A stretch of DNA of 64,000 nucleotides from the NCBI GenBank assembly GCA_030078075.1, contig CP119646.1:372001-436000 (forward strand), in the 5' to 3' direction. The number at the start of each line of letters is the position of its first letter. Within the stretch, counting starts at the first letter, position 1. This DNA is from Crithidia sp. LVH-60A (lineage: Eukaryota > Euglenozoa > Kinetoplastea > Trypanosomatida > Trypanosomatidae). The position numbers and the translations under genes were made by a program. Of this stretch, positions 36,549-49,717 are shown piece by piece. The notes under the pieces were generated by a model. It saw only the letters and a list, made by a program, of their open reading frames with translations. It searched no databases and had not been told where the DNA came from.

Positions 36549-37634
36549 TTAGGCCTCCGCCTCCAGCTTCGCGTCGTACTTGCCGGACGAGGCAAGCGAG
36601 TTCATGCGCGCGCGGTGCAGGAAGGCGCGGCGCGCGTCCGGGATCAGCTCGTCCTTGCCCTTCCACGCCAGCAGCGCGCTACCCTGCAGCGCACGGCCAA
36701 ACGTGAACGTCATGTGCCACGGCCGCGCAACAGGAGCGTTGTTGATCGCGTTCAGGTACTCCGACGACTGCAGCTCGCTCAGGCCACCAGACAGGAACCC
36801 GATCGCGGGCACCGCCGGCGGCACAACGCGCGACAGCGTCTGCACCGTCGCCAGCGCAACCTCCTCCGGCGTGCACTTGATCCCGGACTCGGACCCGGCA
36901 ACAACCATGCTCGGCTTCAGGAACATGCCCTCCAGGATCACGCCGTGGCGGTGCAGCGCAGCGAACACCGTCGCCCACACGTGCTCCGACACGCGCTGGC
37001 ACGTCTCCACGTCGTGCGTGCCCTCCAGCATCACCTCGGGCTCCACAATCGGCACAAGCCCGTTCAGCTGCGACAGCGCAGCGTAGCGCGCCTGCGTCTC
37101 AGCGTTGAACTGGATCAGCGACTCCGACACGTTCCCGTTCTGGATCTTGAACACGTTGCGCCACTTGCAGAAGCGCGCACCGAGCTTGTAGTAGTGCTGC
37201 ACACGCTCCACGTACCCGTCCATGCCGGCAGTCATCTCCTCGCCAGGCGCACCCTCATAGAACGGGCACAGCCCGCCGTCAACGTTCACGCCGGACACGA
37301 TCCCGTTCTTGCGCAGCATTTCCGTGAACATCATCCCGTTGCTGCACTGCTGCTCCACCGTCTCCTTGCTCAGGATCACGCCGCCGATGTACTTGTTCAG
37401 GTCCTCCGTCTCCAGCAGGATCACGCGGTACTTGCGGCGGTTCGCCTCGTTGTTCTCCAGGCCCATCGGCGCGAAGCGTGCGTCGTACGCGTCATTCGGC
37501 TCGTCCGCGGCGAGGATGCCCTTGCCGCGCGTCGCGAGAATGCGCGCCGTCTCCAGCAGCTCCTTCTCGTACGGCGTGCGCACGCGGCCGTAGGCGGGCA
37601 GCTGCGACTGAAGCACAGTGGTCGTGGCGGGCAT
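36549..37634 (-). CDS. aldolase-like protein, copy 9
   Basis: Protein identical to copy 1. Has the common Leu codon (CCAGCAGC) together with the GGAGGAGGCC upstream flank, so markers on the two sides of the ATG belong to different unit groups. This suits exchange within the unit. Confidence 0.93.
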   Translation of the reverse strand: MPATTTVLQSQLPAYGRVRTPYEKELLETARILATRGKGILAADEPNDAYDARFAPMGLENNEANRRKYRVILLETEDLNKYIGGVILSKETVEQQCSNGMMFTEMLRKNGIVSGVNVDGGLCPFYEGAPGEEMTAGMDGYVERVQHYYKLGARFCKWRNVFKIQNGNVSESLIQFNAETQARYAALSQLNGLVPIVEPEVMLEGTHDVETCQRVSEHVWATVFAALHRHGVILEGMFLKPSMVVAGSESGIKCTPEEVALATVQTLSRVVPPAVPAIGFLSGGLSELQSSEYLNAINNAPVARPWHMTFTFGRALQGSALLAWKGKDELIPDARRAFLHRARMNSLASSGKYDAKLEAEA

Positions 37635-38897
37635 GGTGCACGGAGGTGGGGGTGTGGAAGTTAGGGTGTGTGGGTGGTGGGTGGTGGGGTGGTGTGAGTG
37701 TGTGTTAGTTTTGCTTGGGTGGCGGTTATTCTGTTGCGTTTGGGAGACAGGCGCGGCGCAGCGTGAGGGGTGGCGGGGAGAGGTCAAGAGGGATGGTAAG
37801 GGACAGAAACACGGAAGCAGGGGAGGGGGGCGGCGCAGGCGCACAGCCGCGCGCACACACATACGCTCGCTCAAAGGCCGCACGCGTCGAGGTTGCAAGC
37901 GCTGCACCGCAGCGTGCAGCTCAGTGCGGCGGAGGAGGCCCGCTCTCAGGTCCCACACGCAGACTCACGCCCGCACACAAGTCCGTTCACCTTCGGTTTT
38001 CTGCTTTCGCAGGGGGATTGCATTCGGTTTCCGTTTCTTTTCGCGCACAAGGTGCATACAACAACGCACAAACAATGGAAGATCCACGGCGCACGTGCCC
38101 CAGTCCACAGGCAGTGCATCGAGGGGGGCAAAACAACGGCGCAGGGCAGCACCACACACCCCAGCGGAGGGAGCAGCGGACACCACCATCCAGTCCCCGC
38201 CCCCACATTCCCGACGCCCCACTTCGCACGTCTGAGCAGGTAGCACGACACGTCAAGCACCTGAGACGCTAGTGATTCGCACAAAGAGAGTAAAAAAATA
38301 GTAATAAAAGGAAGTAAAGAAATCGTTTTCGGTCGATGATGGTGGCGTGTGCGGCGGCAGTCGCTACGCGGCAACCGCAAAGGCTGCCGAGGAGCGCAGC
38401 GGGGGGCAAAGCTCGCCGCTGTCGCAGGGGTCCCTGCACGCTGCCGCACACGCACAAAACAAAAATAGGAGAGAAGAGAAAACAGGTGTCAGCGCCGCGG
38501 AAACACGGCGGAGACACGGGTCATTTTGAACAGAAAGAAAGCACCTCGAGAGTCAAAGGTGGAGAGACGAAGATGAGAGAAAAAATGAAGGAAAAGACGG
38601 TGGCGGCGTCCCAGCGGCCCTGCGCTGCCACACGCGGGGCAGCACCACAGCAGTGCATGGAAGGCGCGCCAGCCGTACGTTAGTGGTCCTTTTGAAGATA
38701 TCGTCCGCGCGCGTGCAGCGTTGGCACGGCACTGCGCAGCGGACCGCACCGTCCCGCCAGGCAGGACAAGGTGCAACTTTTGAGCCCTCGCAACACAAAA
38801 CACATCCGCCGCATCTCTCGAGGGGGGAAAACAGAAGAGGAGGGCAGACGAGCACGGGGAAGGGAGAGCGAGAGAGAGCAGCGCCGCACGCCAGCCC

Positions 38898-39983
38898 TTA
38901 GGCCTCCGCCTCCAGCTTCGCGTCGTACTTGCCGGACGAGGCAAGCGAGTTCATGCGCGCGCGGTGCAGGAAGGCGCGGCGCGCGTCCGGGATCAGCTCG
39001 TCCTTGCCCTTCCACGCCAGCAGCGCGCTACCCTGCAGCGCACGGCCAAACGTGAACGTCATGTGCCACGGCCGCGCAACAGGAGCGTTGTTGATCGCGT
39101 TCAGGTACTCCGACGACTGCAGCTCGCTCAGGCCACCAGACAGGAACCCGATCGCGGGCACCGCCGGCGGCACAACGCGCGACAGCGTCTGCACCGTCGC
39201 CAGCGCAACCTCCTCCGGCGTGCACTTGATCCCGGACTCGGACCCGGCAACAACCATGCTCGGCTTCAGGAACATGCCCTCCAGGATCACGCCGTGGCGG
39301 TGCAGCGCAGCGAACACCGTCGCCCACACGTGCTCCGACACGCGCTGGCACGTCTCCACGTCGTGCGTGCCCTCCAGCATCACCTCGGGCTCCACAATCG
39401 GCACAAGCCCGTTCAGCTGCGACAGCGCAGCGTAGCGCGCCTGCGTCTCAGCGTTGAACTGGATCAGCGACTCCGACACGTTCCCGTTCTGGATCTTGAA
39501 CACGTTGCGCCACTTGCAGAAGCGCGCACCGAGCTTGTAGTAGTGCTGCACACGCTCCACGTACCCGTCCATGCCGGCAGTCATCTCCTCGCCAGGCGCA
39601 CCCTCATAGAACGGGCACAGCCCGCCGTCAACGTTCACGCCGGACACGATCCCGTTCTTGCGCAGCATTTCCGTGAACATCATCCCGTTGCTGCACTGCT
39701 GCTCCACCGTCTCCTTGCTCAGGATCACGCCGCCGATGTACTTGTTCAGGTCCTCCGTCTCCAGCAGGATCACGCGGTACTTGCGGCGGTTCGCCTCGTT
39801 GTTCTCCAGGCCCATCGGCGCGAAGCGTGCGTCGTACGCGTCATTCGGCTCGTCCGCGGCGAGGATGCCCTTGCCGCGCGTCGCGAGAATGCGCGCCGTC
39901 TCCAGCAGCTCCTTCTCGTACGGCGTGCGCACGCGGCCGTAGGCGGGCAGCTGCGACTGAAGCACAGTGGTCGTGGCGGGCAT
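38898..39983 (-). CDS. aldolase-like protein, copy 10
   Basis: Protein identical to copy 1, with the same marker set as copy 9. A private extra C lies upstream near 40,780 (GGGGTCCCCTGC), outside the coding region. Confidence 0.93.
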   Translation of the reverse strand: MPATTTVLQSQLPAYGRVRTPYEKELLETARILATRGKGILAADEPNDAYDARFAPMGLENNEANRRKYRVILLETEDLNKYIGGVILSKETVEQQCSNGMMFTEMLRKNGIVSGVNVDGGLCPFYEGAPGEEMTAGMDGYVERVQHYYKLGARFCKWRNVFKIQNGNVSESLIQFNAETQARYAALSQLNGLVPIVEPEVMLEGTHDVETCQRVSEHVWATVFAALHRHGVILEGMFLKPSMVVAGSESGIKCTPEEVALATVQTLSRVVPPAVPAIGFLSGGLSELQSSEYLNAINNAPVARPWHMTFTFGRALQGSALLAWKGKDELIPDARRAFLHRARMNSLASSGKYDAKLEAEA

Positions 39984-41247
39984 GGTGCACGGAGGTGGGG
40001 GTGTGGAAGTTAGGGTGTGTGGGTGGTGGGTGGTGGGGTGGTGTGAGTGTGTGTTAGTTTTGCTTGGGTGGCGGTTATTCTGTTGCGTTTGGGAGACAGG
40101 CGCGGCGCAGCGTGAGGGGTGGCGGGGAGAGGTCAAGAGGGATGGTAAGGGACAGAAACACGGAAGCAGGGGAGGGGGGCGGCGCAGGCGCACAGCCGCG
40201 CGCACACACATACGCTCGCTCAAAGGCCGCACGCGTCGAGGTTGCAAGCGCTGCACCGCAGCGTGCAGCTCAGTGCGGCGGAGGAGGCCCGCTCTCAGGT
40301 CCCACACGCAGACTCACGCCCGCACACAAGTCCGTTCACCTTCGGTTTTCTGCTTTCGCAGGGGGATTGCATTCGGTTTCCGTTTCTTTTCGCGCACAAG
40401 GTGCATACAACAACGCACAAACAATGGAAGATCCACGGCGCACGTGCCCCAGTCCACAGGCAGTGCATCGAGGGGGGCAAAACAACGGCGCAGGGCAGCA
40501 CCACACACCCCAGCGGAGGGAGCAGCGGACACCACCATCCAGTCCCCGCCCCCACATTCCCGACGCCCCACTTCGCACGTCTGAGCAGGTAGCACGACAC
40601 GTCAAGCACCTGAGACGCTAGTGATTCGCACAAAGAGAGTAAAAAAATAGTAATAAAAGGAAGTAAAGAAATCGTTTTCGGTCGATGATGGTGGCGTGTG
40701 CGGCGGCAGTCGCTACGCGGCAACCGCAAAGGCTGCCGAGGAGCGCAGCGGGGGGCAAAGCTCGCCGCTGTCGCAGGGGTCCCCTGCACGCTGCCGCACA
40801 CGCACAAAACAAAAATAGGAGAGAAGAGAAAACAGGTGTCAGCGCCGCGGAAACACGGCGGAGACACGGGTCATTTTGAACAGAAAGAAAGCACCTCGAG
40901 AGTCAAAGGTGGAGAGACGAAGATGAGAGAAAAAATGAAGGAAAAGACGGTGGCGGCGTCCCAGCGGCCCTGCGCTGCCACACGCGGGGCAGCACCACAG
41001 CAGTGCATGGAAGGCGCGCCAGCCGTACGTTAGTGGTCCTTTTGAAGATATCGTCCGCGCGCGTGCAGCGTTGGCACGGCACTGCGCAGCGGACCGCACC
41101 GTCCCGCCAGGCAGGACAAGGTGCAACTTTTGAGCCCTCGCAACACAAAACACATCCGCCGCATCTCTCGAGGGGGGAAAACAGAAGAGGAGGGCAGACG
41201 AGCACGGGGAAGGGAGAGCGAGAGAGAGCAGCGCCGCACGCCAGCCC

Positions 41248-42333
41248 TTAGGCCTCCGCCTCCAGCTTCGCGTCGTACTTGCCGGACGAGGCAAGCGAGT
41301 TCATGCGCGCGCGGTGCAGGAAGGCGCGGCGCGCGTCCGGGATCAGCTCGTCCTTGCCCTTCCACGCCAGCAGCGCGCTACCCTGCAGCGCACGGCCAAA
41401 CGTGAACGTCATGTGCCACGGCCGCGCAACAGGAGCGTTGTTGATCGCGTTCAGGTACTCCGACGACTGCAGCTCGCTCAGGCCACCAGACAGGAACCCG
41501 ATCGCGGGCACCGCCGGCGGCACAACGCGCGACAGCGTCTGCACCGTCGCCAGCGCAACCTCCTCCGGCGTGCACTTGATCCCGGACTCGGACCCGGCAA
41601 CAACCATGCTCGGCTTCAGGAACATGCCCTCCAGGATCACGCCGTGGCGGTGCAGCGCAGCGAACACCGTCGCCCACACGTGCTCCGACACGCGCTGGCA
41701 CGTCTCCACGTCGTGCGTGCCCTCCAGCATCACCTCGGGCTCCACAATCGGCACAAGCCCGTTCAGCTGCGACAGCGCAGCGTAGCGCGCCTGCGTCTCA
41801 GCGTTGAACTGGATCAGCGACTCCGACACGTTCCCGTTCTGGATCTTGAACACGTTGCGCCACTTGCAGAAGCGCGCACCGAGCTTGTAGTAGTGCTGCA
41901 CACGCTCCACGTACCCGTCCATGCCGGCAGTCATCTCCTCGCCAGGCGCACCCTCATAGAACGGGCACAGCCCGCCGTCAACGTTCACGCCGGACACGAT
42001 CCCGTTCTTGCGCAGCATTTCCGTGAACATCATCCCGTTGCTGCACTGCTGCTCCACCGTCTCCTTGCTCAGGATCACGCCGCCGATGTACTTGTTCAGG
42101 TCCTCCGTCTCCAGCAGGATCACGCGGTACTTGCGGCGGTTCGCCTCGTTGTTCTCCAGGCCCATCGGCGCGAAGCGTGCGTCGTACGCGTCATTCGGCT
42201 CGTCCGCGGCGAGGATGCCCTTGCCGCGCGTCGCGAGAATGCGCGCCGTCTCCAGCAGCTCCTTCTCGTACGGCGTGCGCACGCGGCCGTAGGCGGGCAG
42301 CTGCGACTGAAGCACAGTGGTCGTGGCGGGCAT
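41248..42333 (-). CDS. aldolase-like protein, copy 11
   Basis: Protein identical to copy 1. Its upstream AT-rich patch (near 42,988-43,022) is a hybrid: it begins GAGTTGAAA like copies 1, 2, 5 and 6 but continues TAGTAATAAAAGG like copies 3, 4 and 7-10. This marks a probable conversion-tract edge. Confidence 0.93.
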   Translation of the reverse strand: MPATTTVLQSQLPAYGRVRTPYEKELLETARILATRGKGILAADEPNDAYDARFAPMGLENNEANRRKYRVILLETEDLNKYIGGVILSKETVEQQCSNGMMFTEMLRKNGIVSGVNVDGGLCPFYEGAPGEEMTAGMDGYVERVQHYYKLGARFCKWRNVFKIQNGNVSESLIQFNAETQARYAALSQLNGLVPIVEPEVMLEGTHDVETCQRVSEHVWATVFAALHRHGVILEGMFLKPSMVVAGSESGIKCTPEEVALATVQTLSRVVPPAVPAIGFLSGGLSELQSSEYLNAINNAPVARPWHMTFTFGRALQGSALLAWKGKDELIPDARRAFLHRARMNSLASSGKYDAKLEAEA

Positions 42334-43597
42334 GGTGCACGGAGGTGGGGGTGTGGAAGTTAGGGTGTGTGGGTGGTGGGTGGTGGGGTGGTGTGAGTGT
42401 GTGTTAGTTTTGCTTGGGTGGCGGTTATTCTGTTGCGTTTGGGAGACAGGCGCGGCGCAGCGTGAGGGGTGGCGGGGAGAGGTCAAGAGGGATGGTAAGG
42501 GACAGAAACACGGAAGCAGGGGAGGGGGGCGGCGCAGGCGCACAGCCGCGCGCACACACATACGCTCGCTCAAAGGCCGCACGCGTCGAGGTTGCAAGCG
42601 CTGCACCGCAGCGTGCAGCTCAGTGCGGCGGAGGAGGCCCGCTCTCAGGTCCCACACGCAGACTCACGCCCGCACACAAGTCCGTTCACCTTCGGTTTTC
42701 TGCTTTCGCAGGGGGATTGCATTCGGTTTCCGTTTCTTTTCGCGCACAAGGTGCATACAACAACGCACAAACAATGGAAGATCCACGGCGCACGTGCCCC
42801 AGTCCACAGGCAGTGCATCGAGGGGGGCAAAACAACGGCGCAGGGCAGCACCACACACCCCAGCGGAGGGAGCAGCGGACACCACCATCCAGTCCCCGCC
42901 CCCACATTCCCGACGCCCCACTTCGCACGTCTGAGCAGGTAGCACGACACGTCAAGCACCTGAGACGCTAGTGATTCGCACAAAGAGAGTTGAAAAAATA
43001 GTAATAAAAGGAAGTAAAGAAATCGTTTTCGGTCGATGATGGTGGCGTGTGCGGCGGCAGTCGCTACGCGGCAACCGCAAAGGCTGCCGAGGAGCGCAGC
43101 GGGGGGCAAAGCTCGCCGCTGTCGCAGGGGTCCCTGCACGCTGCCGCACACGCACAAAACAAAAATAGGAGAGAAGAGAAAACAGGTGTCAGCGCCGCGG
43201 AAACACGGCGGAGACACGGGTCATTTTGAACAGAAAGAAAGCACCTCGAGAGTCAAAGGTGGAGAGACGAAGATGAGAGAAAAAATGAAGGAAAAGACGG
43301 TGGCGGCGTCCCAGCGGCCCTGCGCTGCCACACGCGGGGCAGCACCACAGCAGTGCATGGAAGGCGCGCCAGCCGTACGTTAGTGGTCCTTTTGAAGATA
43401 TCGTCCGCGCGCGTGCAGCGTTGGCACGGCACTGCGCAGCGGACCGCACCGTCCCGCCAGGCAGGACAAGGTGCAACTTTTGAGCCCTCGCAACACAAAA
43501 CACATCCGCCGCATCTCTCGAGGGGGGAAAACAGAAGAGGAGGGCAGACGAGCACGGGGAAGGGAGAGCGAGAGAGAGCAGCGCCGCACGCCAGCCC

Positions 43598-44683
43598 TTA
43601 GGCCTCCGCCTCCAGCTTCGCGTCGTACTTGCCGGACGAGGCAAGCGAGTTCATGCGCGCGCGGTGCAGGAAGGCGCGGCGCGCGTCCGGGATCAGCTCG
43701 TCCTTGCCCTTCCACGCCAGCAGCGCGCTACCCTGCAGCGCACGGCCAAACGTGAACGTCATGTGCCACGGCCGCGCAACAGGAGCGTTGTTGATCGCGT
43801 TCAGGTACTCCGACGACTGCAGCTCGCTCAGGCCACCAGACAGGAACCCGATCGCGGGCACCGCCGGCGGCACAACGCGCGACAGCGTCTGCACCGTCGC
43901 CAGCGCAACCTCCTCCGGCGTGCACTTGATCCCGGACTCGGACCCGGCAACAACCATGCTCGGCTTCAGGAACATGCCCTCCAGGATCACGCCGTGGCGG
44001 TGCAGCGCAGCGAACACCGTCGCCCACACGTGCTCCGACACGCGCTGGCACGTCTCCACGTCGTGCGTGCCCTCCAGCATCACCTCGGGCTCCACAATCG
44101 GCACAAGCCCGTTCAGCTGCGACAGCGCAGCGTAGCGCGCCTGCGTCTCAGCGTTGAACTGGATCAGCGACTCCGACACGTTCCCGTTCTGGATCTTGAA
44201 CACGTTGCGCCACTTGCAGAAGCGCGCACCGAGCTTGTAGTAGTGCTGCACACGCTCCACGTACCCGTCCATGCCGGCAGTCATCTCCTCGCCAGGCGCA
44301 CCCTCGTAGAACGGGCACAGCCCGCCGTCAACGTTCACGCCGGACACGATCCCGTTCTTGCGCAGCATTTCCGTGAACATCATCCCGTTGCTGCACTGCT
44401 GCTCCACCGTCTCCTTGCTCAGGATCACGCCGCCGATGTACTTGTTCAGGTCCTCCGTCTCCAGCAGGATCACGCGGTACTTGCGGCGGTTCGCCTCGTT
44501 GTTCTCCAGGCCCATCGGCGCGAAGCGTGCGTCGTACGCGTCATTCGGCTCGTCCGCGGCGAGGATGCCCTTGCCGCGCGTCGCGAGAATGCGCGCCGTC
44601 TCCAGCAGCTCCTTCTCGTACGGCGTGCGCACGCGGCCGTAGGCGGGCAGCTGCGACTGAAGCACAGTGGTCGTGGCGGGCAT
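43598..44683 (-). CDS. aldolase-like protein, copy 12
   Basis: Protein identical to copy 1. Shares the CTCGTAG synonymous variant (near 44,305) with copy 4 and the CAGCCCAGTG upstream variant with copies 3, 4, 13 and 14. Its upstream spacer has two private SNPs (near 45,630 and 45,686). Confidence 0.93.
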   Translation of the reverse strand: MPATTTVLQSQLPAYGRVRTPYEKELLETARILATRGKGILAADEPNDAYDARFAPMGLENNEANRRKYRVILLETEDLNKYIGGVILSKETVEQQCSNGMMFTEMLRKNGIVSGVNVDGGLCPFYEGAPGEEMTAGMDGYVERVQHYYKLGARFCKWRNVFKIQNGNVSESLIQFNAETQARYAALSQLNGLVPIVEPEVMLEGTHDVETCQRVSEHVWATVFAALHRHGVILEGMFLKPSMVVAGSESGIKCTPEEVALATVQTLSRVVPPAVPAIGFLSGGLSELQSSEYLNAINNAPVARPWHMTFTFGRALQGSALLAWKGKDELIPDARRAFLHRARMNSLASSGKYDAKLEAEA

Positions 44684-45947
44684 GGTGCACGGAGGTGGGG
44701 GTGTGGAAGTTAGGGTGTGTGGGTGGTGGGTGGTGGGGTGGTGTGAGTGTGTGTTAGTTTTGCTTGGGTGGCGGTTATTCTGTTGCGTTTGGGAGACAGG
44801 CGCGGCGCAGCGTGAGGGGTGGCGGGGAGAGGTCAAGAGGGATGGTAAGGGACAGAAACACGGAAGCAGGGGAGGGGGGCGGCGCAGGCGCACAGCCGCG
44901 CGCACACACATACGCTCGCTCAAAGGCCGCACGCGTCGAGGTTGCAAGCGCTGCACCGCAGCGTGCAGCCCAGTGCGGCGGAGGGGGCCCGCTCTCAGGT
45001 CCCACACGCAGACTCACGCCCGCACACAAGTCCGTTCACCTTCGGTTTTCTGCTTTCGCAGGGGGATTGCATTCGGTTTCCGTTTCTTTTCGCGCACAAG
45101 GTGCATACAACAACGCACAAACAATGGAAGATCCACGGCGCACGTGCCCCAGTCCACAGGCAGTGCATCGAGGGGGGCAAAACAACGGCGCAGGGCAGCA
45201 CCACACACCCCAGCGGAGGGAGCAGCGGACACCACCATCCAGTCCCCGCCCCCACATTCCCGACGCCCCACTTCGCACGTCTGAGCAGGTAGCACGACAC
45301 GTCAAGCACCTGAGACGCTAGTGATTCGCACAAAGAGAGTAAAAAAAATAGTAATAAAAGGAAGTAAAGAAATCGTTTTCGGTCGATGATGGTGGCGTGT
45401 GCGGCGGCAGTCGCTACGCGGCAACCGCAAAGGCTGCCGAGGAGCGCAGCGGGGGGCAAAGCTCGCCGCTGTCGCAGGGGTCCCTGCACGCTGCCGCACA
45501 CGCACAAAACAAAAATAGGAGAGAAGAGAAAACAGGTGTCAGCGCCGCGGAAACACGGCGGAGACACGGGTCATTTTGAACAGAAAGAAAGCACCTCGAG
45601 AGTCAAAGGTGGAGAGACGAAGATGAGAGGAAAAATGAAGGAAAAGACGGTGGCGGCGTCCCAGCGGCCCTGCGCTGCCACACGCAGGGCAGCACCACAG
45701 CAGTGCATGGAAGGCGCGCCAGCCGTACGTTAGTGGTCCTTTTGAAGATATCGTCCGCGCGCGTGCAGCGTTGGCACGGCACTGCGCAGCGGACCGCACC
45801 GTCCCGCCAGGCAGGACAAGGTGCAACTTTTGAGCCCTCGCAACACAAAACACATCCGCCGCATCTCTCGAGGGGGGAAAACAGAAGAGGAGGGCAGACG
45901 AGCACGGGGAAGGGAGAGCGAGAGAGAGCAGCGCCGCACGCCAGCCC

Positions 45948-47033
45948 TTAGGCCTCCGCCTCCAGCTTCGCGTCGTACTTGCCGGACGAGGCAAGCGAGT
46001 TCATGCGCGCGCGGTGCAGGAAGGCGCGGCGCGCGTCCGGGATCAGCTCGTCCTTGCCCTTCCACGCCAGCAGCGCGCTACCCTGCAGCGCACGGCCAAA
46101 CGTGAACGTCATGTGCCACGGCCGCGCAACAGGAGCGTTGTTGATCGCGTTCAGGTACTCCGACGACTGCAGCTCGCTCAGGCCACCAGACAGGAACCCG
46201 ATCGCGGGCACCGCCGGCGGCACAACGCGCGACAGCGTCTGCACCGTCGCCAGCGCAACCTCCTCCGGCGTGCACTTGATCCCGGACTCGGACCCGGCAA
46301 CAACCATGCTCGGCTTCAGGAACATGCCCTCCAGGATCACGCCGTGGCGGTGCAGCGCAGCGAACACCGTCGCCCACACGTGCTCCGACACGCGCTGGCA
46401 CGTCTCCACGTCGTGCGTGCCCTCCAGCATCACCTCGGGCTCCACAATCGGCACAAGCCCGTTCAGCTGCGACAGCGCAGCGTAGCGCGCCTGCGTCTCA
46501 GCGTTGAACTGGATCAGCGACTCCGACACGTTCCCGTTCTGGATCTTGAACACGTTGCGCCACTTGCAGAAGCGCGCACCGAGCTTGTAGTAGTGCTGCA
46601 CACGCTCCACGTACCCGTCCATGCCGGCAGTCATCTCCTCGCCAGGCGCACCCTCATAGAACGGGCACAGCCCGCCGTCAACGTTCACGCCGGACACGAT
46701 CCCGTTCTTGCGCAGCATTTCCGTGAACATCATCCCGTTGCTGCACTGCTGCTCCACCGTCTCCTTGCTCAGGATCACGCCGCCGATGTACTTGTTCAGG
46801 TCCTCCGTCTCCAGCAGGATCACGCGGTACTTGCGGCGGTTCGCCTCGTTGTTCTCCAGGCCCATCGGCGCGAAGCGTGCGTCGTACGCGTCATTCGGCT
46901 CGTCCGCGGCGAGGATGCCCTTGCCGCGCGTCGCGAGAATGCGCGCCGTCTCCAACAGCTCCTTCTCGTACGGCGTGCGCACGCGGCCGTAGGCGGGCAG
47001 CTGCGACTGAAGCACAGTGGTCGTGGCGGGCAT
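45948..47033 (-). CDS. aldolase-like protein, copy 13
   Basis: Protein identical to copy 1. Combines the Leu-codon variant of copies 5-8 with the upstream CAGCCCAGTG type of copies 3, 4, 12 and 14, another mosaic. A private C for A change lies upstream near 47,863. Confidence 0.93.
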   Translation of the reverse strand: MPATTTVLQSQLPAYGRVRTPYEKELLETARILATRGKGILAADEPNDAYDARFAPMGLENNEANRRKYRVILLETEDLNKYIGGVILSKETVEQQCSNGMMFTEMLRKNGIVSGVNVDGGLCPFYEGAPGEEMTAGMDGYVERVQHYYKLGARFCKWRNVFKIQNGNVSESLIQFNAETQARYAALSQLNGLVPIVEPEVMLEGTHDVETCQRVSEHVWATVFAALHRHGVILEGMFLKPSMVVAGSESGIKCTPEEVALATVQTLSRVVPPAVPAIGFLSGGLSELQSSEYLNAINNAPVARPWHMTFTFGRALQGSALLAWKGKDELIPDARRAFLHRARMNSLASSGKYDAKLEAEA

Positions 47034-48298
47034 GGTGCACGGAGGTGGGGGTGTGGAAGTTAGGGTGTGTGGGTGGTGGGTGGTGGGGTGGTGTGAGTGT
47101 GTGTTAGTTTTGCTTGGGTGGCGGTTATTCTGTTGCGTTTGGGAGACAGGCGCGGCGCAGCGTGAGGGGTGGCGGGGAGAGGTCAAGAGGGATGGTAAGG
47201 GACAGAAACACGGAAGCAGGGGGAGGGGGGCGGCGCAGGCGCACAGCCGCGCGCACACACATACGCTCGCTCAAAGGCCGCACGCGTCGAGGTTGCAAGC
47301 GCTGCACCGCAGCGTGCAGCCCAGTGCGGCGGAGGGGGCCCGCTCTCAGGTCCCACACGCAGACTCACGCCCGCACACAAGTCCGTTCACCTTCGGTTTT
47401 CTGCTTTCGCAGGGGGATTGCATTCGGTTTCCGTTTCTTTTCGCGCACAAGGTGCATACAACAACGCACAAACAATGGAAGATCCACGGCGCACGTGCCC
47501 CAGTCCACAGGCAGTGCATCGAGGGGGGCAAAACAACGGCGCAGGGCAGCACCACACACCCCAGCGGAGGGAGCAGCGGACACCACCATCCAGTCCCCGC
47601 CCCCACATTCCCGACGCCCCACTTCGCACGTCTGAGCAGGTAGCACGACACGTCAAGCACCTGAGACGCTAGTGATTCGCACAAAGAGAGTAAAAAAAAT
47701 AGTAATAAAAGGAAGTAAAGAAATCGTTTTCGGTCGATGATGGTGGCGTGTGCGGCGGCAGTCGCTACGCGGCAACCGCAAAGGCTGCCGAGGAGCGCAG
47801 CGGGGGGCAAAGCTCGCCGCTGTCGCAGGGGTCCCTGCACGCTGCCGCACACGCACAAAACAACAATAGGAGAGAAGAGAAAACAGGTGTCAGCGCCGCG
47901 GAAACACGGCGGAGACACGGGTCATTTTGAACAGAAAGAAAGCACCTCGAGAGTCAAAGGTGGAGAGACGAAGATGAGAGAAAAAATGAAGGAAAAGACG
48001 GTGGCGGCGTCCCAGCGGCCCTGCGCTGCCACACGCGGGGCAGCACCACAGCAGTGCATGGAAGGCGCGCCAGCCGTACGTTAGTGGTCCTTTTGAAGAT
48101 ATCGTCCGCGCGCGTGCAGCGTTGGCACGGCACTGCGCAGCGGACCGCACCGTCCCGCCAGGCAGGACAAGGTGCAACTTTTGAGCCCTCGCAACACAAA
48201 ACACATCCGCCGCATCTCTCGAGGGGGGAAAACAGAAGAGGAGGGCAGACGAGCACGGGGAAGGGAGAGCGAGAGAGAGCAGCGCCGCACGCCAGCCC

Positions 48299-49384
48299 TT
48301 AGGCCTCCGCCTCCAGCTTCGCGTCGTACTTGCCGGACGAGGCAAGCGAGTTCATGCGCGCGCGGTGCAGGAAGGCGCGGCGCGCGTCCGGGATCAGCTC
48401 GTCCTTGCCCTTCCACGCCAGCAGCGCGCTACCCTGCAGCGCACGGCCAAACGTGAACGTCATGTGCCACGGCCGCGCAACAGGAGCGTTGTTGATCGCG
48501 TTCAGGTACTCCGACGACTGCAGCTCGCTCAGGCCACCAGACAGGAACCCGATCGCGGGCACCGCCGGCGGCACAACGCGCGACAGCGTCTGCACCGTCG
48601 CCAGCGCAACCTCCTCCGGCGTGCACTTGATCCCGGACTCGGACCCGGCAACAACCATGCTCGGCTTCAGGAACATGCCCTCCAGGATCACGCCGTGGCG
48701 GTGCAGCGCAGCGAACACCGTCGCCCACACGTGCTCCGACACGCGCTGGCACGTCTCCACGTCGTGCGTGCCCTCCAGCATCACCTCGGGCTCCACAATC
48801 GGCACAAGCCCGTTCAGCTGCGACAGCGCAGCGTAGCGCGCCTGCGTCTCAGCGTTGAACTGGATCAGCGACTCCGACACGTTCCCGTTCTGGATCTTGA
48901 ACACGTTGCGCCACTTGCAGAAGCGCGCACCGAGCTTGTAGTAGTGCTGCACACGCTCCACGTACCCGTCCATGCCGGCAGTCATCTCCTCGCCAGGCGC
49001 ACCCTCATAGAACGGGCACAGCCCGCCGTCAACGTTCACGCCGGACACGATCCCGTTCTTGCGCAGCATTTCCGTGAACATCATCCCGTTGCTGCACTGC
49101 TGCTCCACCGTCTCCTTGCTCAGGATCACGCCGCCGATGTACTTGTTCAGGTCCTCCGTCTCCAGCAGGATCACGCGGTACTTGCGGCGGTTCGCCTCGT
49201 TGTTCTCCAGGCCCATCGGCGCGAAGCGTGCGTCGTACGCGTCATTCGGCTCGTCCGCGGCGAGGATGCCCTTGCCGCGCGTCGCGAGAATGCGCGCCGT
49301 CTCCAGCAGCTCCTTCTCGTACGGCGTGCGCACGCGGCCGTAGGCGGGCAGCTGCGACTGAAGCACAGTGGTCGTGGCGGGCAT
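48299..49384 (-). CDS. aldolase-like protein, copy 14 (rightmost, first transcribed)
   Basis: Protein identical to copy 1. Only about 333 bases of unit-type upstream sequence remain before unique DNA starts at 49,718, but this still includes the predicted splice acceptor and pyrimidine tract. On the minus strand it is the first array member transcribed after the DEAD-like gene. Confidence 0.93.
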   Translation of the reverse strand: MPATTTVLQSQLPAYGRVRTPYEKELLETARILATRGKGILAADEPNDAYDARFAPMGLENNEANRRKYRVILLETEDLNKYIGGVILSKETVEQQCSNGMMFTEMLRKNGIVSGVNVDGGLCPFYEGAPGEEMTAGMDGYVERVQHYYKLGARFCKWRNVFKIQNGNVSESLIQFNAETQARYAALSQLNGLVPIVEPEVMLEGTHDVETCQRVSEHVWATVFAALHRHGVILEGMFLKPSMVVAGSESGIKCTPEEVALATVQTLSRVVPPAVPAIGFLSGGLSELQSSEYLNAINNAPVARPWHMTFTFGRALQGSALLAWKGKDELIPDARRAFLHRARMNSLASSGKYDAKLEAEA

Positions 49385-49717
49385 GGTGCACGGAGGTGGG
49401 GGTGTGGAAGTTAGGGTGTGTGGGTGGTGGGTGGTGGGGTGGTGTGAGTGTGTGTTAGTTTTGCTTGGGTGGCGGTTATTCTGTTGCGTTTGGGAGACAG
49501 GCGCGGCGCAGCGTGAGGGGTGGCGGGGAGAGGTCAAGAGGGATGGTAAGGGACAGAAACACGGAAGCAGGGGAGGGGGGCGGCGCAGGCGCACAGCCGC
49601 GCGCACACACATACGCTCGCTCAAAGGCCGCACGCGCCGAGGTTGCAAGCGCTGCACCGCAGCGTGCAGCCCAGTGCGGCGGAGGGGGCCCGCTCTCAGG
49701 TCCCACGCGCAGACTCA

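Larger units (their letters stand above)
17838..49717 (-). repeat. tandem array of 14 aldolase genes, unit about 2.35 kb
   Basis: Aldolase stop codons recur at 17839, 20192, 22447, 24797, 27147, 29499, 31850, 34199, 36549, 38898, 41248, 43598, 45948 and 48299. Spacing is 2,349-2,353 bases except around the damaged second copy (2,255). Each unit has a 1,086-base gene and a spacer of about 1,264 bases. The left edge coincides with the stop codon of copy 1. The right edge falls in the spacer about 333 bases upstream of copy 14, where repeat similarity ends at 49,717. Units differ by few SNPs and single-base run lengths, indicating recent amplification or active homogenisation. Arrays of abundant genes are a known trypanosomatid way to raise expression without individual promoters. 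Confidence 0.95.

Noticed and set aside
17838-49717. CRISPR or satellite reading of the regular repeat
   Set aside because: The unit is 2.35 kb and gene-bearing, with no short repeat/spacer alternation.
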